NCBI RefSeq assembly: GCF_036226665.1
Contig: NZ_CP109007.1
Span: forward strand, 7,254,001 to 7,318,000
Direction: 5' to 3'
Origin: Streptomyces sp. NBC_00691
Lineage (GTDB): Bacteria > Actinomycetota > Actinomycetes > Streptomycetales > Streptomycetaceae
DNA: 64,000 nt
Part shown: piece by piece, positions 35,550-44,758 of the stretch
Position numbering within the stretch: the stretch's first letter is position 1
How the letters are laid out: each line of letters opens with the position of its first letter
Translations under genes and position numbers: made by a program
The notes under the pieces: generated by a model
What the model was told of the DNA's origin: nothing
Database searches by the model: none
What the model saw: only the letters and a program-made list of their open reading frames with translations

Positions 35550-35661
35550 ACGCACTCGGTCCTCAAGGTCTTCCCGCATTCGACCAAGCGAAGACGATGT
35601 TACGCGTCTGTGTCTTGACGACGCCAGAGGGATGGCGTCATGGTGTTGCCAGTTCCGATGG

Positions 35662-35671
35662 AGAACGTTCT
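35662..35671. promoter_or_regulatory. candidate LacI operator, copy 2 (AGAACGTTCT)
   Basis: AGAACGTTCT is a perfect 10-bp palindrome about 90 bp upstream of the binding-protein gene and shares AACGTTCTAC with the copy near the regulator. Palindromes centred on CG are typical for LacI-family proteins. Confidence 0.6.
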
Positions 35672-35762
35672 ACACGCTCCGTCTCTGCGCGGCCGGTCCA
35701 CCCCGCCGCCCCTTGCGCCCGCTGAGCGCCCCTTCTTCTCTCACGATCCCTGGGAGTCTCCA

Positions 35763-37073
35763 GTGCCCCACCGCACGATCCGCGCCCGCCGTCTCACCAT
35801 CGCCTCGGCCGGCGTCCTGTCCCTGGCCGCTCTCGTCACCGCATGCGGTGGCGGCGGCGGTGGCACCTCCGCGGCGCCCAAGGACTTCAAGTACCTCAGC
35901 GTCACCGAGAACACGACGACGCGCACGGCACTGACCACGCTCTCCACGAGCACCTGCAAGGCCGAGAACGACGCTCTGCCGCTCAAGGTCGAGACCATTC
36001 CCCAGGCTCAGCTGGACCAGAAGCTCCAGCTGCTCGCCGGCCAGGACGCGCTGCCCTCGATGTTCGCCGCAGGCAACGCCCCGGCGCTGACCAAGCAGCT
36101 TGCCAAGGGCGGCAAGGTGGCGGACCTCGCGATGGAGCTGGAGCGGCTCGGGGTGCTCGACCAGCTCGAGCCGGCTGCGGTCTCCACGATCAAGGCCCTG
36201 TACGGCGGCAAGCTGATGGCCCTGCCGTACGAGTACAACATCGAAGGGATCTTCTACAACAAGAAGCTCTTCCAGGAGAACGGCATCGCCGTCCCCGGAA
36301 CGTGGGACGAGTTGCTCGTGGCCGCGGACAAGCTGAATGCCAAGGGCATCCAGCCGTTCTCCGCCTCCGGCGCGCAGGGCTGGCCGCTCACCCGCCTGAT
36401 CAGCGGCTACCTCTACCGCAGCCTCGGGCCCGACGCCCTCGACAAGGTCGACGCCGGAACCGCCAAGCTGACCGACCCGGCCTACGTCAAGGCAGCCGAA
36501 GAGATCGCGGCCCTCGGCAAGAAGGGCTACTTCGGCAAGGGCGTCGGCTCCATCGACTACGACACCGCGATGAACCAGTTCCTCACCGGCAAGTCAGGCA
36601 TGTTCTACATGGGCAGCTGGGCCCTGGCGAACATCGCCGACCCCAAGCAGAACAAGGTCGGCGCCGAGAACGTCGGCTTCATGCCCTTCCCCGCCGTCAA
36701 GGGCGGCAAGGGCTCCATCGACCAGTACCCCTCCAACATCGGCCTCGCCGTCACCCTCGGCTCGAAGGCCTTCGACAAGAAGACCGGAGCCTGGGTCAGC
36801 TGCATCGCCAAGAACTTCGGCAGCACCGCCCTGAAGGACCACGGCACCATCACCGGCTTCAAGGTCAACACCCCGGTCAAGGACTCCAGCGAGGTGGCCG
36901 GCACCGTCCGCAAGACGATCAGCAGCTCCCAGCAGAACGTCCTGTGGTTCGAGGCGCTCTTCAGCACCAAGGCCACCACGATCAGCAACACCAGCGCCCC
37001 CGGACTCGTCAACGGCAGCGTCAGCCCCCAGAAGTTCATGGAGACCGTCCAGGCCGCGCTCGGCAGCCAGTAA
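35763..37073 (+). CDS. sugar ABC transporter substrate-binding lipoprotein
   Basis: A 436-residue extracellular solute-binding protein of family 1. A basic N-terminus (PHRTIRARRLTIASAGVLSL) leads to a lipobox LVTAC at about residue 27, then a Gly-rich linker and the mature domain (LMALPYEYNIEGIFYNKKLF; FLTGKSGMFYMGSWAL). GTG 35763 follows GGGAG; the frame is open from 35640 but the signal peptide starts here. It should capture a glycoside or oligosaccharide for the two permeases that follow; rhamnosides are suggested by the neighbouring GH78. Confidence 0.9.
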   Translation: MPHRTIRARRLTIASAGVLSLAALVTACGGGGGGTSAAPKDFKYLSVTENTTTRTALTTLSTSTCKAENDALPLKVETIPQAQLDQKLQLLAGQDALPSMFAAGNAPALTKQLAKGGKVADLAMELERLGVLDQLEPAAVSTIKALYGGKLMALPYEYNIEGIFYNKKLFQENGIAVPGTWDELLVAADKLNAKGIQPFSASGAQGWPLTRLISGYLYRSLGPDALDKVDAGTAKLTDPAYVKAAEEIAALGKKGYFGKGVGSIDYDTAMNQFLTGKSGMFYMGSWALANIADPKQNKVGAENVGFMPFPAVKGGKGSIDQYPSNIGLAVTLGSKAFDKKTGAWVSCIAKNFGSTALKDHGTITGFKVNTPVKDSSEVAGTVRKTISSSQQNVLWFEALFSTKATTISNTSAPGLVNGSVSPQKFMETVQAALGSQ

Positions 37074-37163
37074 CACCCCGTGAGGCGGGCGGCCCGCCTG
37101 TCCATGGCGCGCCGCCCGCCACCGCCTGGCCAGCCCTTCACAGAAACGAAGTGGACACCACTC

Positions 37164-38048
37164 ATGCACCGCGTACTCGGTGACCGCAGGGCGATCATGA
37201 TCCTGCTCGGTCCCGCACTCCTCCTCTACACCCTGATCATGCTCGTCCCCATGGTGTGGTCGCTCGGGTACTCCTTCACCAAGGGCAACTCCATCGAGGG
37301 CTTCAAGGGCAACGGCCTGGCCAACTTCACCCGGCTCCTCGACGACCCGGCCGTCCACGACGCCTTGTGGTTCACCCTCAAGTACGCGGTCATCGTCACC
37401 GCCGGCCAGGTCATCGCCGGCTACCTCCTGGCCCTGCTCTACGTCTTCTTCCTCAAGAAGGCCTCCGCGCTCATCCGCACGCTGGCCTTCTTCCCCGTCA
37501 TCCTGCCCACCGTCGCGGTCGGCCTGCTCTTCCAGAAGCTCTTCCAGGTCGCCCCCCAGCCCGGCCCCGTCAACTCCCTGCTCAACGCCTTCGGCCTGGA
37601 GTCCATCGACTTCTTCGGCAGCGCGAGCAGCGCCTTCTGGGTCCTGATCATCATGGACATCTGGCGTTCCATGGGCTTCTACGCCGTCCTGCTCTTCGCC
37701 GGCCTCGTCGACATTCCCGACGAGGTCCTGGAGTCCGCCCGCCTCGACGGCGCCTCCGGCCTGCGCCTGATCCGCCACATCGTCCTGCCGCTCTCGCTTC
37801 CCGTTCTCATGTCGTCGCTGATTTTCAGCGTCAACGGCACCCTCAAGGTCTTCGACTCCGTCGTCGCCCTCACCAACGGCGGCCCCGGCAACGGAACCAC
37901 CCCGCTGACCCTGTACATGTTCCAGTCGTCGTTCACCTACAGCGAGTACGGCTACGGCAGCGCGATCGCGCTGCTCCTGACCGTGGTCTGCCTGCTGGTG
38001 AGCCTGGCGGTCTACCGCGTCTCGCGGCGCGACAACACGGAGAGCTGA
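37164..38048 (+). CDS. sugar ABC transporter permease (MalF-type)
   Basis: A 294-residue inner-membrane permease with six hydrophobic helices. The EAA loop that contacts the ATPase reads LESARLDGASGLRLIRHIVL. It lies 90 nt after the binding-protein gene and directly before the second permease. No ATP-binding subunit is encoded nearby, so it probably shares a multitasking ATPase such as MsiK, as many Streptomyces sugar importers do. Confidence 0.9.
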   Translation: MHRVLGDRRAIMILLGPALLLYTLIMLVPMVWSLGYSFTKGNSIEGFKGNGLANFTRLLDDPAVHDALWFTLKYAVIVTAGQVIAGYLLALLYVFFLKKASALIRTLAFFPVILPTVAVGLLFQKLFQVAPQPGPVNSLLNAFGLESIDFFGSASSAFWVLIIMDIWRSMGFYAVLLFAGLVDIPDEVLESARLDGASGLRLIRHIVLPLSLPVLMSSLIFSVNGTLKVFDSVVALTNGGPGNGTTPLTLYMFQSSFTYSEYGYGSAIALLLTVVCLLVSLAVYRVSRRDNTES

Positions 38049-38053
38049 ACGTC

Positions 38054-38956
38054 ATGGCCATCGACACCCTCCAGAAGACCACCAGCACCGGCCACAAGCG
38101 TCCCAAGCAGCCCCCGCTCCGCGCCGCGCGCAAGACCGGCGGCCGCCTGTGGATCCGGCTCGCCGTCGCCGTCCTCCTGGTCATCGAGATCTACCCACTG
38201 ATCTGGATGTTCCTGACCTCGGTCAAGTCCAACAGCGACTACCTCAACAACTCCACCTGGAGCCTTCCCACCACCTGGGAATGGGGCAACTACGCCGAGG
38301 CATGGACCACCGGCAACATCGGCCTCTACGTCAAGAACAGCCTCCTGGCCGTCGTCCCCGCACTCGCCCTCATCCTCCTGCTCGGCACCGCGGCCGGCTT
38401 CGCCCTCCAGATCATGGTCTGGAAGGGACGCAACCTCACCCTCCTCGTCTTCCTCGCCGGCATGATGATCCCCCCGCAGATGATCCTGCTGCCGCTGTTT
38501 ACCATCTACTTCCAGACCGGCCTCTCCGGCACCCTGTGGCCGCTGATCCTCACCTACACGGGCACCGGCCTGCCCCTGACCGTCTTCATGATGGCCACCT
38601 ACTACCGGACCGTCCCCCGCGAACTCTTCGAGGCGGCAACCCTCGACGGCGCCGGCATCCTGCGCGCCTTCTGGACCATCAGCCTCCCCGTGGTCCGCAA
38701 CGCCCTCCTCACCGTCGGCCTGGTGCAGTTCTTCTTCATCTGGAACGACCTGCTGATCGCCCTGACCTTCACCAACAGCCAGGACCTGCGCACGGTCCAG
38801 GTCGGCCTGCTGAACTTCACCGGCGACTTCGGCGCCACCCAGTACGGCCCGCTCTTCGCGGCCATCTGCATCAACGTCTTCGGCACCCTCGTGATCTACC
38901 TCTTCCTCAACCAGAAGGTCATGAAGGGCCTCACCTCGGGAGCGGTCAAGGGCTGA
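38054..38956 (+). CDS. sugar ABC transporter permease (MalG-type)
   Basis: A 300-residue permease with six predicted helices. The EAA loop is FEAATLDGAGILRAFWTISL. A charged cytoplasmic N-terminus (~30 residues) precedes the first helix, as in MalG-type proteins. It starts 5 nt after the stop of the partner permease, so translation is probably coupled. It completes the transmembrane pore of the importer. Confidence 0.9.
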   Translation: MAIDTLQKTTSTGHKRPKQPPLRAARKTGGRLWIRLAVAVLLVIEIYPLIWMFLTSVKSNSDYLNNSTWSLPTTWEWGNYAEAWTTGNIGLYVKNSLLAVVPALALILLLGTAAGFALQIMVWKGRNLTLLVFLAGMMIPPQMILLPLFTIYFQTGLSGTLWPLILTYTGTGLPLTVFMMATYYRTVPRELFEAATLDGAGILRAFWTISLPVVRNALLTVGLVQFFFIWNDLLIALTFTNSQDLRTVQVGLLNFTGDFGATQYGPLFAAICINVFGTLVIYLFLNQKVMKGLTSGAVKG

Positions 38957-39001
38957 CCAGCCTTCGACCCACCCTCCCGAGCACACGAAAGGCCCCTTCC
39001 C

Positions 39002-41584
39002 TTGCAGCCCCTCCAGCCCTCCCCGGTGCGCTTCGAGCACCTGCCGGACGGTCTCGGCATCGGCACCGCCACCCCCCGACTGTCGTGGAGCCCCGCCGCC
39101 GAAGCCGGCAACCAGCACGCCTACGAAGTCGAAGTCGAACGCCACGGCCGCACCTACCGGACCGGCCGCGTCGCCGGCACCGACCACCTCCTCGTCGCCT
39201 GGCCCGACGCACCGCTGGCCTCCCGCGAACCGGCTGTCGTCCGCGTCCGGACCTGGCCGGCGAGCGACAGCGAGCCGTCCGCGTGGAGCGAGCCCAGCCC
39301 CGTCGAGGCCGGGCTCCTCGCACCGGGGGACTGGTCCGCCGTCCCGGTCGGCGCGGACTGGGACGAGGACCCCGCCGCGGAACGCCGCCCGGCCCGCGTC
39401 CGCAAGCACTTCCAGGTGGGGGAGCGGCCGGTCGAGCGAGCCCGGCTCTACATCACCGCCCATGGCCTGTACGAGGCCGAGATCAACGGCACCCGCGTCG
39501 GCGACGAGGCACTCGCCCCCGGCTGGACCGTCTACCCCAAGCGGCTGCGCTACCGCACCCACGACGTCACGGCCCTCCTCGCCCCCGGTGCCAACACCAT
39601 CGGCGCATGGCTGGGAGACGGCTGGTACCGCGGCAAGTACGGCTTCGACGGCGGCACCCGCAACATCTACGGCACCGACCAGGCCCTCCTCGCCCAGCTG
39701 GAGATCACCTACACCGACGGCACCACCACCGTGATCGCCACCGACCACACCTGGCACGCCGCCATCGGCCCCGTCCTCACCAGCGGTCTGTACGAAGGGG
39801 AGACCTTCGACGCCCGCCTCGACGAGGCCGACTGGGCCACCCCGGCGGCATCGTCCGACGGCTGGACCCCCGTACGAACCGGCACCAGGGATCCCCGGAC
39901 GCTCGTCGCACCCGAAGGCCCCCCGGTCCGCTGCACCGAGGAGATCCGACCGGTCTCGATCACCCGCACCGAGGACGGCCGCCACCTGCTCGACTTCGGG
40001 CAGAACCTCGTGGGCCGCCTCCGGATCACGGCCGACGGGCCCGAGGGCACCGTCCTCACCCTCCGACACGCGGAGGTCCTGGAGGACGGGGAGCTCGCCA
40101 CCCGCCCCCTACGCGAAGCGCACTCCACCGACACGCTCATCCTGCCCGGCACCGGACCGTACACCTGGGAGCCCCGTTTCACCCTCCACGGCTTCCGTTA
40201 CGCGGAGGTCACCGGCTACCCCGGTGACCTCGACCCGCAGTCCGTCACCGCGCGCGTCCACCACACGGACATGCGCCGCACCGGCTGGTTCGAATGCAGC
40301 GACCCCCTGGTCAACCGCCTCCACGAGAACGTCCTGTGGAGCATGCGCGGCAACTTCGTCGACATACCCACCGACTGCCCCCAGCGCGACGAACGCCTTG
40401 GCTGGACCGGGGACATCCAGGTCTTCGCCCCCACCGCGAGCTTCCTCTACGACTGCGCCGGCATGCTCGACTCCTGGCTCGCCGACGTCGCACTGGAACA
40501 GCTCCCGGACGGCACGATCCCTTGGTACGTGCCCGTCATCCCCGGTGAGCCGATGTGGACCCCCATCCAGCCCGGGGCCGCCTGGGGCGACGTCGCGACG
40601 CTCACCCCCTGGGCTCTCTACCAGCGCTTCGGAGACCTCGAACTCCTCCGCCGCCACTACCCCATGGGCAAGGCGTGGGTCGACCTCGTCGAGAAGCTCG
40701 CCGGCCCGTCCCGCCTCTGGGACACCGGCTTCCAGCTCGGCGACTGGCTCGACCCCGCCGCCCCGCCGGATGACCCCGCCGCCGGACGCACCGACCGCTA
40801 CCTCGTCGCCACCGGCTACTTCGCCCACTCCGCCCGTCACCTCGCCCGCACCGCCCACGCACTGGGCCACACCGATGACGCCACCGGCTACGGCACGCTC
40901 GCCGATGAGATCACCGCCGCCTTCCGCCGCCGGTACGTCCGCCCCGACGGCCGCATGGAGAGCGACAGCCCCACCGCGTACGCCCTCGCGATCGCCTTCG
41001 ACCTCCTGGACACGGGACGCCGCCAGGCCGCCGGCGACCGCCTGGCCGAACTCGTCGAGCAGAACGGGGCCCGCATCGCTACGGGCTTCGTGGGCACCCC
41101 CCTCATCTGCGACGCGCTGACCGACACCGGGCACCTCGACACCGCCTACCGCCTGCTCCTGCAAACCGACTGCCCTTCCTGGCTCTACACCGTCTCCATG
41201 GGCGCCACGACGATCTGGGAGCGGTGGGACAGCCTCCGGCCCGACGGCACCCTCAACCCCGGCGGAATGACCTCGTTCAACCACTACGCCCTCGGCGCCG
41301 TCGCTGACTGGCTCCACAGGGTCGTCGGCGGCATCGCGGTCACGGCGCCCGGCGCCACGTCCCTCGCCTTCCGGCCGCGTCCGGGGGGCGGCATCACCTG
41401 GGCCCGCACCCGCTACGAGACGCCCCACGGCACCGCCGCGCTGTTCTGGGAGACCGGCGCAGACGGCATGAAGGCCGAGATCACGGTGCCTCCGAACTGC
41501 ACAGCTGTCGTCGAACTTCCCGGGCGCCAACCCAGCAGACTCACGTCAGGCACGCACATACTCCACTCTGCCGACGTCATCTGA
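39002..41584 (+). CDS. alpha-L-rhamnosidase (GH78)
   Basis: An 860-residue glycoside hydrolase of family 78 that removes terminal alpha-L-rhamnose. The N-terminal beta-sandwich domains (1-~330) include RLYITAHGLYEAEINGTRVG. The (alpha/alpha)6 catalytic domain carries the general-acid motif DCPQRDERLGWTGD (458-471), and TTIWERWDSL near 740 holds a second conserved acid. No signal peptide is seen, so it is probably cytoplasmic and acts on imported rhamnosides. TTG 39002 is the most likely start, with AAAGG upstream. It is the fourth gene after the ABC importer and would feed the rhaI operon. Confidence 0.93.
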   Translation: MQPLQPSPVRFEHLPDGLGIGTATPRLSWSPAAEAGNQHAYEVEVERHGRTYRTGRVAGTDHLLVAWPDAPLASREPAVVRVRTWPASDSEPSAWSEPSPVEAGLLAPGDWSAVPVGADWDEDPAAERRPARVRKHFQVGERPVERARLYITAHGLYEAEINGTRVGDEALAPGWTVYPKRLRYRTHDVTALLAPGANTIGAWLGDGWYRGKYGFDGGTRNIYGTDQALLAQLEITYTDGTTTVIATDHTWHAAIGPVLTSGLYEGETFDARLDEADWATPAASSDGWTPVRTGTRDPRTLVAPEGPPVRCTEEIRPVSITRTEDGRHLLDFGQNLVGRLRITADGPEGTVLTLRHAEVLEDGELATRPLREAHSTDTLILPGTGPYTWEPRFTLHGFRYAEVTGYPGDLDPQSVTARVHHTDMRRTGWFECSDPLVNRLHENVLWSMRGNFVDIPTDCPQRDERLGWTGDIQVFAPTASFLYDCAGMLDSWLADVALEQLPDGTIPWYVPVIPGEPMWTPIQPGAAWGDVATLTPWALYQRFGDLELLRRHYPMGKAWVDLVEKLAGPSRLWDTGFQLGDWLDPAAPPDDPAAGRTDRYLVATGYFAHSARHLARTAHALGHTDDATGYGTLADEITAAFRRRYVRPDGRMESDSPTAYALAIAFDLLDTGRRQAAGDRLAELVEQNGARIATGFVGTPLICDALTDTGHLDTAYRLLLQTDCPSWLYTVSMGATTIWERWDSLRPDGTLNPGGMTSFNHYALGAVADWLHRVVGGIAVTAPGATSLAFRPRPGGGITWARTRYETPHGTAALFWETGADGMKAEITVPPNCTAVVELPGRQPSRLTSGTHILHSADVI

Positions 41585-41613
41585 AAGACGCAGGTGACAC
41601 AAGAGAAGATCAC

Positions 41614-41653
41614 CGAGTGCCCGGCATGGATCTCCCTTCATGCCGGGCACTCG
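41614..41653 (+). terminator. hairpin terminator after the alpha-L-rhamnosidase gene
   Basis: Bases 41614-41628 (CGAGTGCCCGGCATG) pair exactly with 41639-41653 over a 10-nt loop, starting 29 nt after the GH78 stop. It separates the importer/GH78 operon from the GH3 gene. The rest of the 41585-42035 gap is comparatively AT-rich and probably contains the GH3 promoter; I see no further clear element there. Confidence 0.75.
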
Positions 41654-42035
41654 TATATCGATGAAATCGGACTGCCTGAATTCATGGGACAGATGGCGGG
41701 CATCGAATTTATGTATGGAGGTGCTTGCGGTCTTCATGCGAGATGACCGGCCGAATTCGTCCCAAGGGCTGAGGAAAAATGCATTGGTGCAGCTCAGGGT
41801 GTGGTGCTGAATTATTCGATTCCGATGGGTTGACCCCGAGCATGGGGAGTCGTAGCTTTTCGGCTTGCGTGAGGTGCCGTTACCGAAGCACCTGAAAATC
41901 CCCTGATGGCTCTCGCGGGACGCGGGAAGCTCCCGAAGGGGACGTTGAGCAATCCGGCCAATTCCCCTGCTGCCGGATATGCAGCATCCGATTCCGCGGG
42001 CCCCGCCCGCCACCCCCACCGTCCGGAGAGTCGCC

Positions 42036-44528
42036 GTGAACCGACGCGCCTTCCTGTCCGCCGCCATCGTTACCGCAGCAGTCGCCACCATGACCCCAGG
42101 AGCCACCATTCAGGCCATCGCCGCCACCGATCCCCACGTCTTCGACCGCGTGGACGCCGTTCTCGCACGGATGACGCCCGCGGAGAAGGAGGCGCTCGTC
42201 CGCTGCGACTTCGGCGCTCTCACCCACCTCGGCATCCCGGCCCTCACCATGGTCGACGCCTCCGCCGGGCTGAGGGACGAGAAGAACGTCACCGCCTTCC
42301 CCGTGCCGCTCGCGCAGGCCGCCGCCTTCGACGAGGACCTGGCCCGCCGCATCGGCGTCGCCATCGGCACCGAAGGGCGCGCCAAGGGGTACAACACCCT
42401 TCTCGGACCCACGATCGACCTCACCCGCACCTGGCACTTCGGCCGCCAGGCCGAGAGCCTCGGCGAGGACCCTCTGCTCGCCGGCCGCCTCGGCGCGGCG
42501 CTCACCGCGGGCATGCAGAGCCGGCAGGTCACCGCCACCGTGAAGCACTTCGCCGCCTACACCCAGGAGGTCAACCGCTTCTTCACGGACACCCTGGTGT
42601 CCGACCGCGCCCTGCACGAGACCTACCAGGCGCCCTTCCGCCGCGTGATCGCCGCCGCGCCCACCACCTCGGTGATGATGGCCTACCCGAAGATCAACGG
42701 CACCTTCGCCACCGAGAGCCCCGCTCTCTTCGACGACGTCAAGAACCGTCTGGGTCTGCAGGGCTACACCGTCCCGGACTTCTGGGCCGGTGCCGACCAG
42801 GTCGCCGCCGCCAAGGCGGGGATGGACCTCGCCGGACTCGGCCCCGGTGGAGTCAAGCTGGCGCCAGGCGCACTCACCAACGGCTCCGTCCCGGCCGCCC
42901 GCCTCCACGACGCCGCCCGCCGGGTCCTCATCACCATGTTCGCCAACGGCCTCGTCGACAACCCCCTCCCCGCCCCGGCTCAGGACGTCAGCACCCCCGA
43001 GCACAAGAGCCTCGCCCACGAAGCCGCCCTGGCCTCCACCGTCCTGCTCGCCAACCGCTCCTCCGCCCTCCCCCTGCCCGCCACCCTCAAGACCCTCGCC
43101 GTCATCGGTCCCGCGGGAGCCGACGCCCTCACCGGCGTTGCCGGCTCCACCTATGTCGATCCCGGCACCTGGACCACCCCGCTCCAGGCCATCAAGACCC
43201 GAGCCGGCGGCACCCTCACCGTCGCCCACTCCCAGGGCACCACCGGTGACATCCCCCTGGCCACCGTCCCCTCCACCGTCCTGCGCACCAGCGGGGGCAC
43301 CGCCGGCCTCACCGGCCGCTACTACGCCTCCGCCCAGCCCACCGGCACCCCGGTCGCCACCCGCACCGACAGCACCATCGACTTCACCAGCGCGCCGGTC
43401 GACAACCTCCCCACGACCTGGTCCGCCACCTGGTCCGGCACCCTGACCCCGACCCATACCGGTCTACACCGCTTCTCGCTCCTGCCCGCCGGCACCGCCA
43501 CCCTGAAGATCAACGGCGTCACCGTCGTCTCCGGCTCCCGGGGCACCCGCCGCTTCTTCCTCGGCACCTACGACTACCCCCTCCAGGGCACCGTCGAGCT
43601 CACCGCCGGCCAGACGGCGACTGTTGAACTCACCTACAACAACGCCATCGCGGACCCCGACACCATGGGCCAGAGCACCTGCGGACTCACCCTCGGCTGG
43701 CAGCCCGCCTCCCTCATCCCGGCCGCCGTCCAAACCGCCCGCACCGCCGACGCCGCCGTCGTCTTCGTCAACCGCATGGCGGGCGAGGCCATGGACCACG
43801 AGCAGCTCGGCCTCCCCGCCGACCAGAACCAGCTCATCACCGCCGTCGCCGCCGCCAACCCCCGCACCATCGTCGTCCTGAACACCGACGGGCCGGTCGC
43901 GATGCCCTGGCTCGACGACGTCGAAGCCGTCATCCAGACCTGGTGCGGAGGCCGCGGCATGGGCACCGCGCTCGCCGCCGTCCTCTTCGGCGACAGCGAC
44001 CCCTCCGGCCGACTCCCGGTCACCTTCCCCGCCAGTACCACCCAGGGCCCCGGCACCACCCCCGCGACCTACCCCGGCAGGAACGCCACCGTCTCGTACG
44101 ACGAGGGCACCGCCATCGGCTACCGCTACTACGACACCAAGGGACAGCAGCCCCTGTTCCCCTTCGGGCACGGTCTCTCCTACACCACGTTCGCCCACGG
44201 CTCCCTCGAAGCCGCATACGACGCCGTCGCCAAGACGGCCACCCTCTCCGTCACGGTCACCAACAGCGGCAGCCGCCAGGGCACCGACGTCGTCCAGGTC
44301 TACGCCACCCTCCCGGCCGCGGCGAACGCCGAACCGCGCCGCCTCGTCGCCTTCCGGAAGGTCACCCTCGCCCCCGGGACCAGCCAGCGCATCACCTTCA
44401 CCATCCCCGCCGACGACCTCGCCATCTGGAGCGCCGGTGCCTGGACGCTCGTCCCCGGCCTCTACACCCTCGCCACCGCCCGCAACTCCCGCACCATGAC
44501 CGCGCAGAGGACGGTCACCGTCATCTGA
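42036..44528 (+). CDS. GH3 family glycosidase with PA14 domain, Tat-exported
   Basis: An 830-residue family 3 glycoside hydrolase, probably a beta-glucosidase. The N-terminus VNRRAFLSAAIVTAAVATMT is a Tat-type signal ending near AIAA. The (alpha/beta)8 domain follows (TATVKHFAAYTQEVNRFFTD), with the nucleophile region GYTVPDFWAGADQ (Asp248 predicted; the usual SDW is PDF). A PA14 domain sits at about 430-550 (GLTGRYYASAQPTGTPVATR), then the alpha/beta sandwich with NRMAGEAMDHEQLGLP and a C-terminal fibronectin-like domain. GTG 42036 follows GGAG; an upstream frame start at 41979 lacks one. With GH78 it makes a naringinase-like pair. Confidence 0.88.
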   Translation: MNRRAFLSAAIVTAAVATMTPGATIQAIAATDPHVFDRVDAVLARMTPAEKEALVRCDFGALTHLGIPALTMVDASAGLRDEKNVTAFPVPLAQAAAFDEDLARRIGVAIGTEGRAKGYNTLLGPTIDLTRTWHFGRQAESLGEDPLLAGRLGAALTAGMQSRQVTATVKHFAAYTQEVNRFFTDTLVSDRALHETYQAPFRRVIAAAPTTSVMMAYPKINGTFATESPALFDDVKNRLGLQGYTVPDFWAGADQVAAAKAGMDLAGLGPGGVKLAPGALTNGSVPAARLHDAARRVLITMFANGLVDNPLPAPAQDVSTPEHKSLAHEAALASTVLLANRSSALPLPATLKTLAVIGPAGADALTGVAGSTYVDPGTWTTPLQAIKTRAGGTLTVAHSQGTTGDIPLATVPSTVLRTSGGTAGLTGRYYASAQPTGTPVATRTDSTIDFTSAPVDNLPTTWSATWSGTLTPTHTGLHRFSLLPAGTATLKINGVTVVSGSRGTRRFFLGTYDYPLQGTVELTAGQTATVELTYNNAIADPDTMGQSTCGLTLGWQPASLIPAAVQTARTADAAVVFVNRMAGEAMDHEQLGLPADQNQLITAVAAANPRTIVVLNTDGPVAMPWLDDVEAVIQTWCGGRGMGTALAAVLFGDSDPSGRLPVTFPASTTQGPGTTPATYPGRNATVSYDEGTAIGYRYYDTKGQQPLFPFGHGLSYTTFAHGSLEAAYDAVAKTATLSVTVTNSGSRQGTDVVQVYATLPAAANAEPRRLVAFRKVTLAPGTSQRITFTIPADDLAIWSAGAWTLVPGLYTLATARNSRTMTAQRTVTVI

Positions 44529-44591
44529 CTGAGCCCAGCGGCCCCCGCTGCCTCGTGTGGCTAAAAGTTGGGTTGGCCCGCCGCATGCAGG

Positions 44592-44625
44592 CCGAGAGCC
44601 TGGTCGCTTGCGATCAGGCTCTCGG
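44592..44625 (+). terminator. hairpin between the GH3 and SpoIIE-like genes
   Basis: CCGAGAGCCTGGTC (44592-44605) pairs with GATCAGGCTCTCGG (44612-44625) with one G-T pair and a 6-nt loop. It lies about 65 nt after the GH3 stop and before the end of the convergent gene at 44759. Confidence 0.65.
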
Positions 44626-44758
44626 ACCCCGCGCTCGCGGTTTGGGGTCCATCGCGCGTTCGGGACCGGCGGCCACGTACAGGCTTTCGACCCGGGCTCC
44701 TGCCCTGACCGGCTCTCTACCCGATCTTCTGGCGATGATCATCGGATGGAAACGGCCG

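Noticed and set aside
34226..35725. Plus-strand open frame of 499 codons opposite the LacI regulator
   Set aside because: The minus strand encodes a normal LacI protein with helix-turn-helix and ribosome site; the plus frame has no features.
38012..40069. Minus-strand open frame of 685 codons opposite the permease and rhamnosidase genes
   Set aside because: It reads through two well-supported genes, lacks any recognisable domain or ribosome site, and has the Gly/Glu/Val bias of antisense GC-rich DNA.
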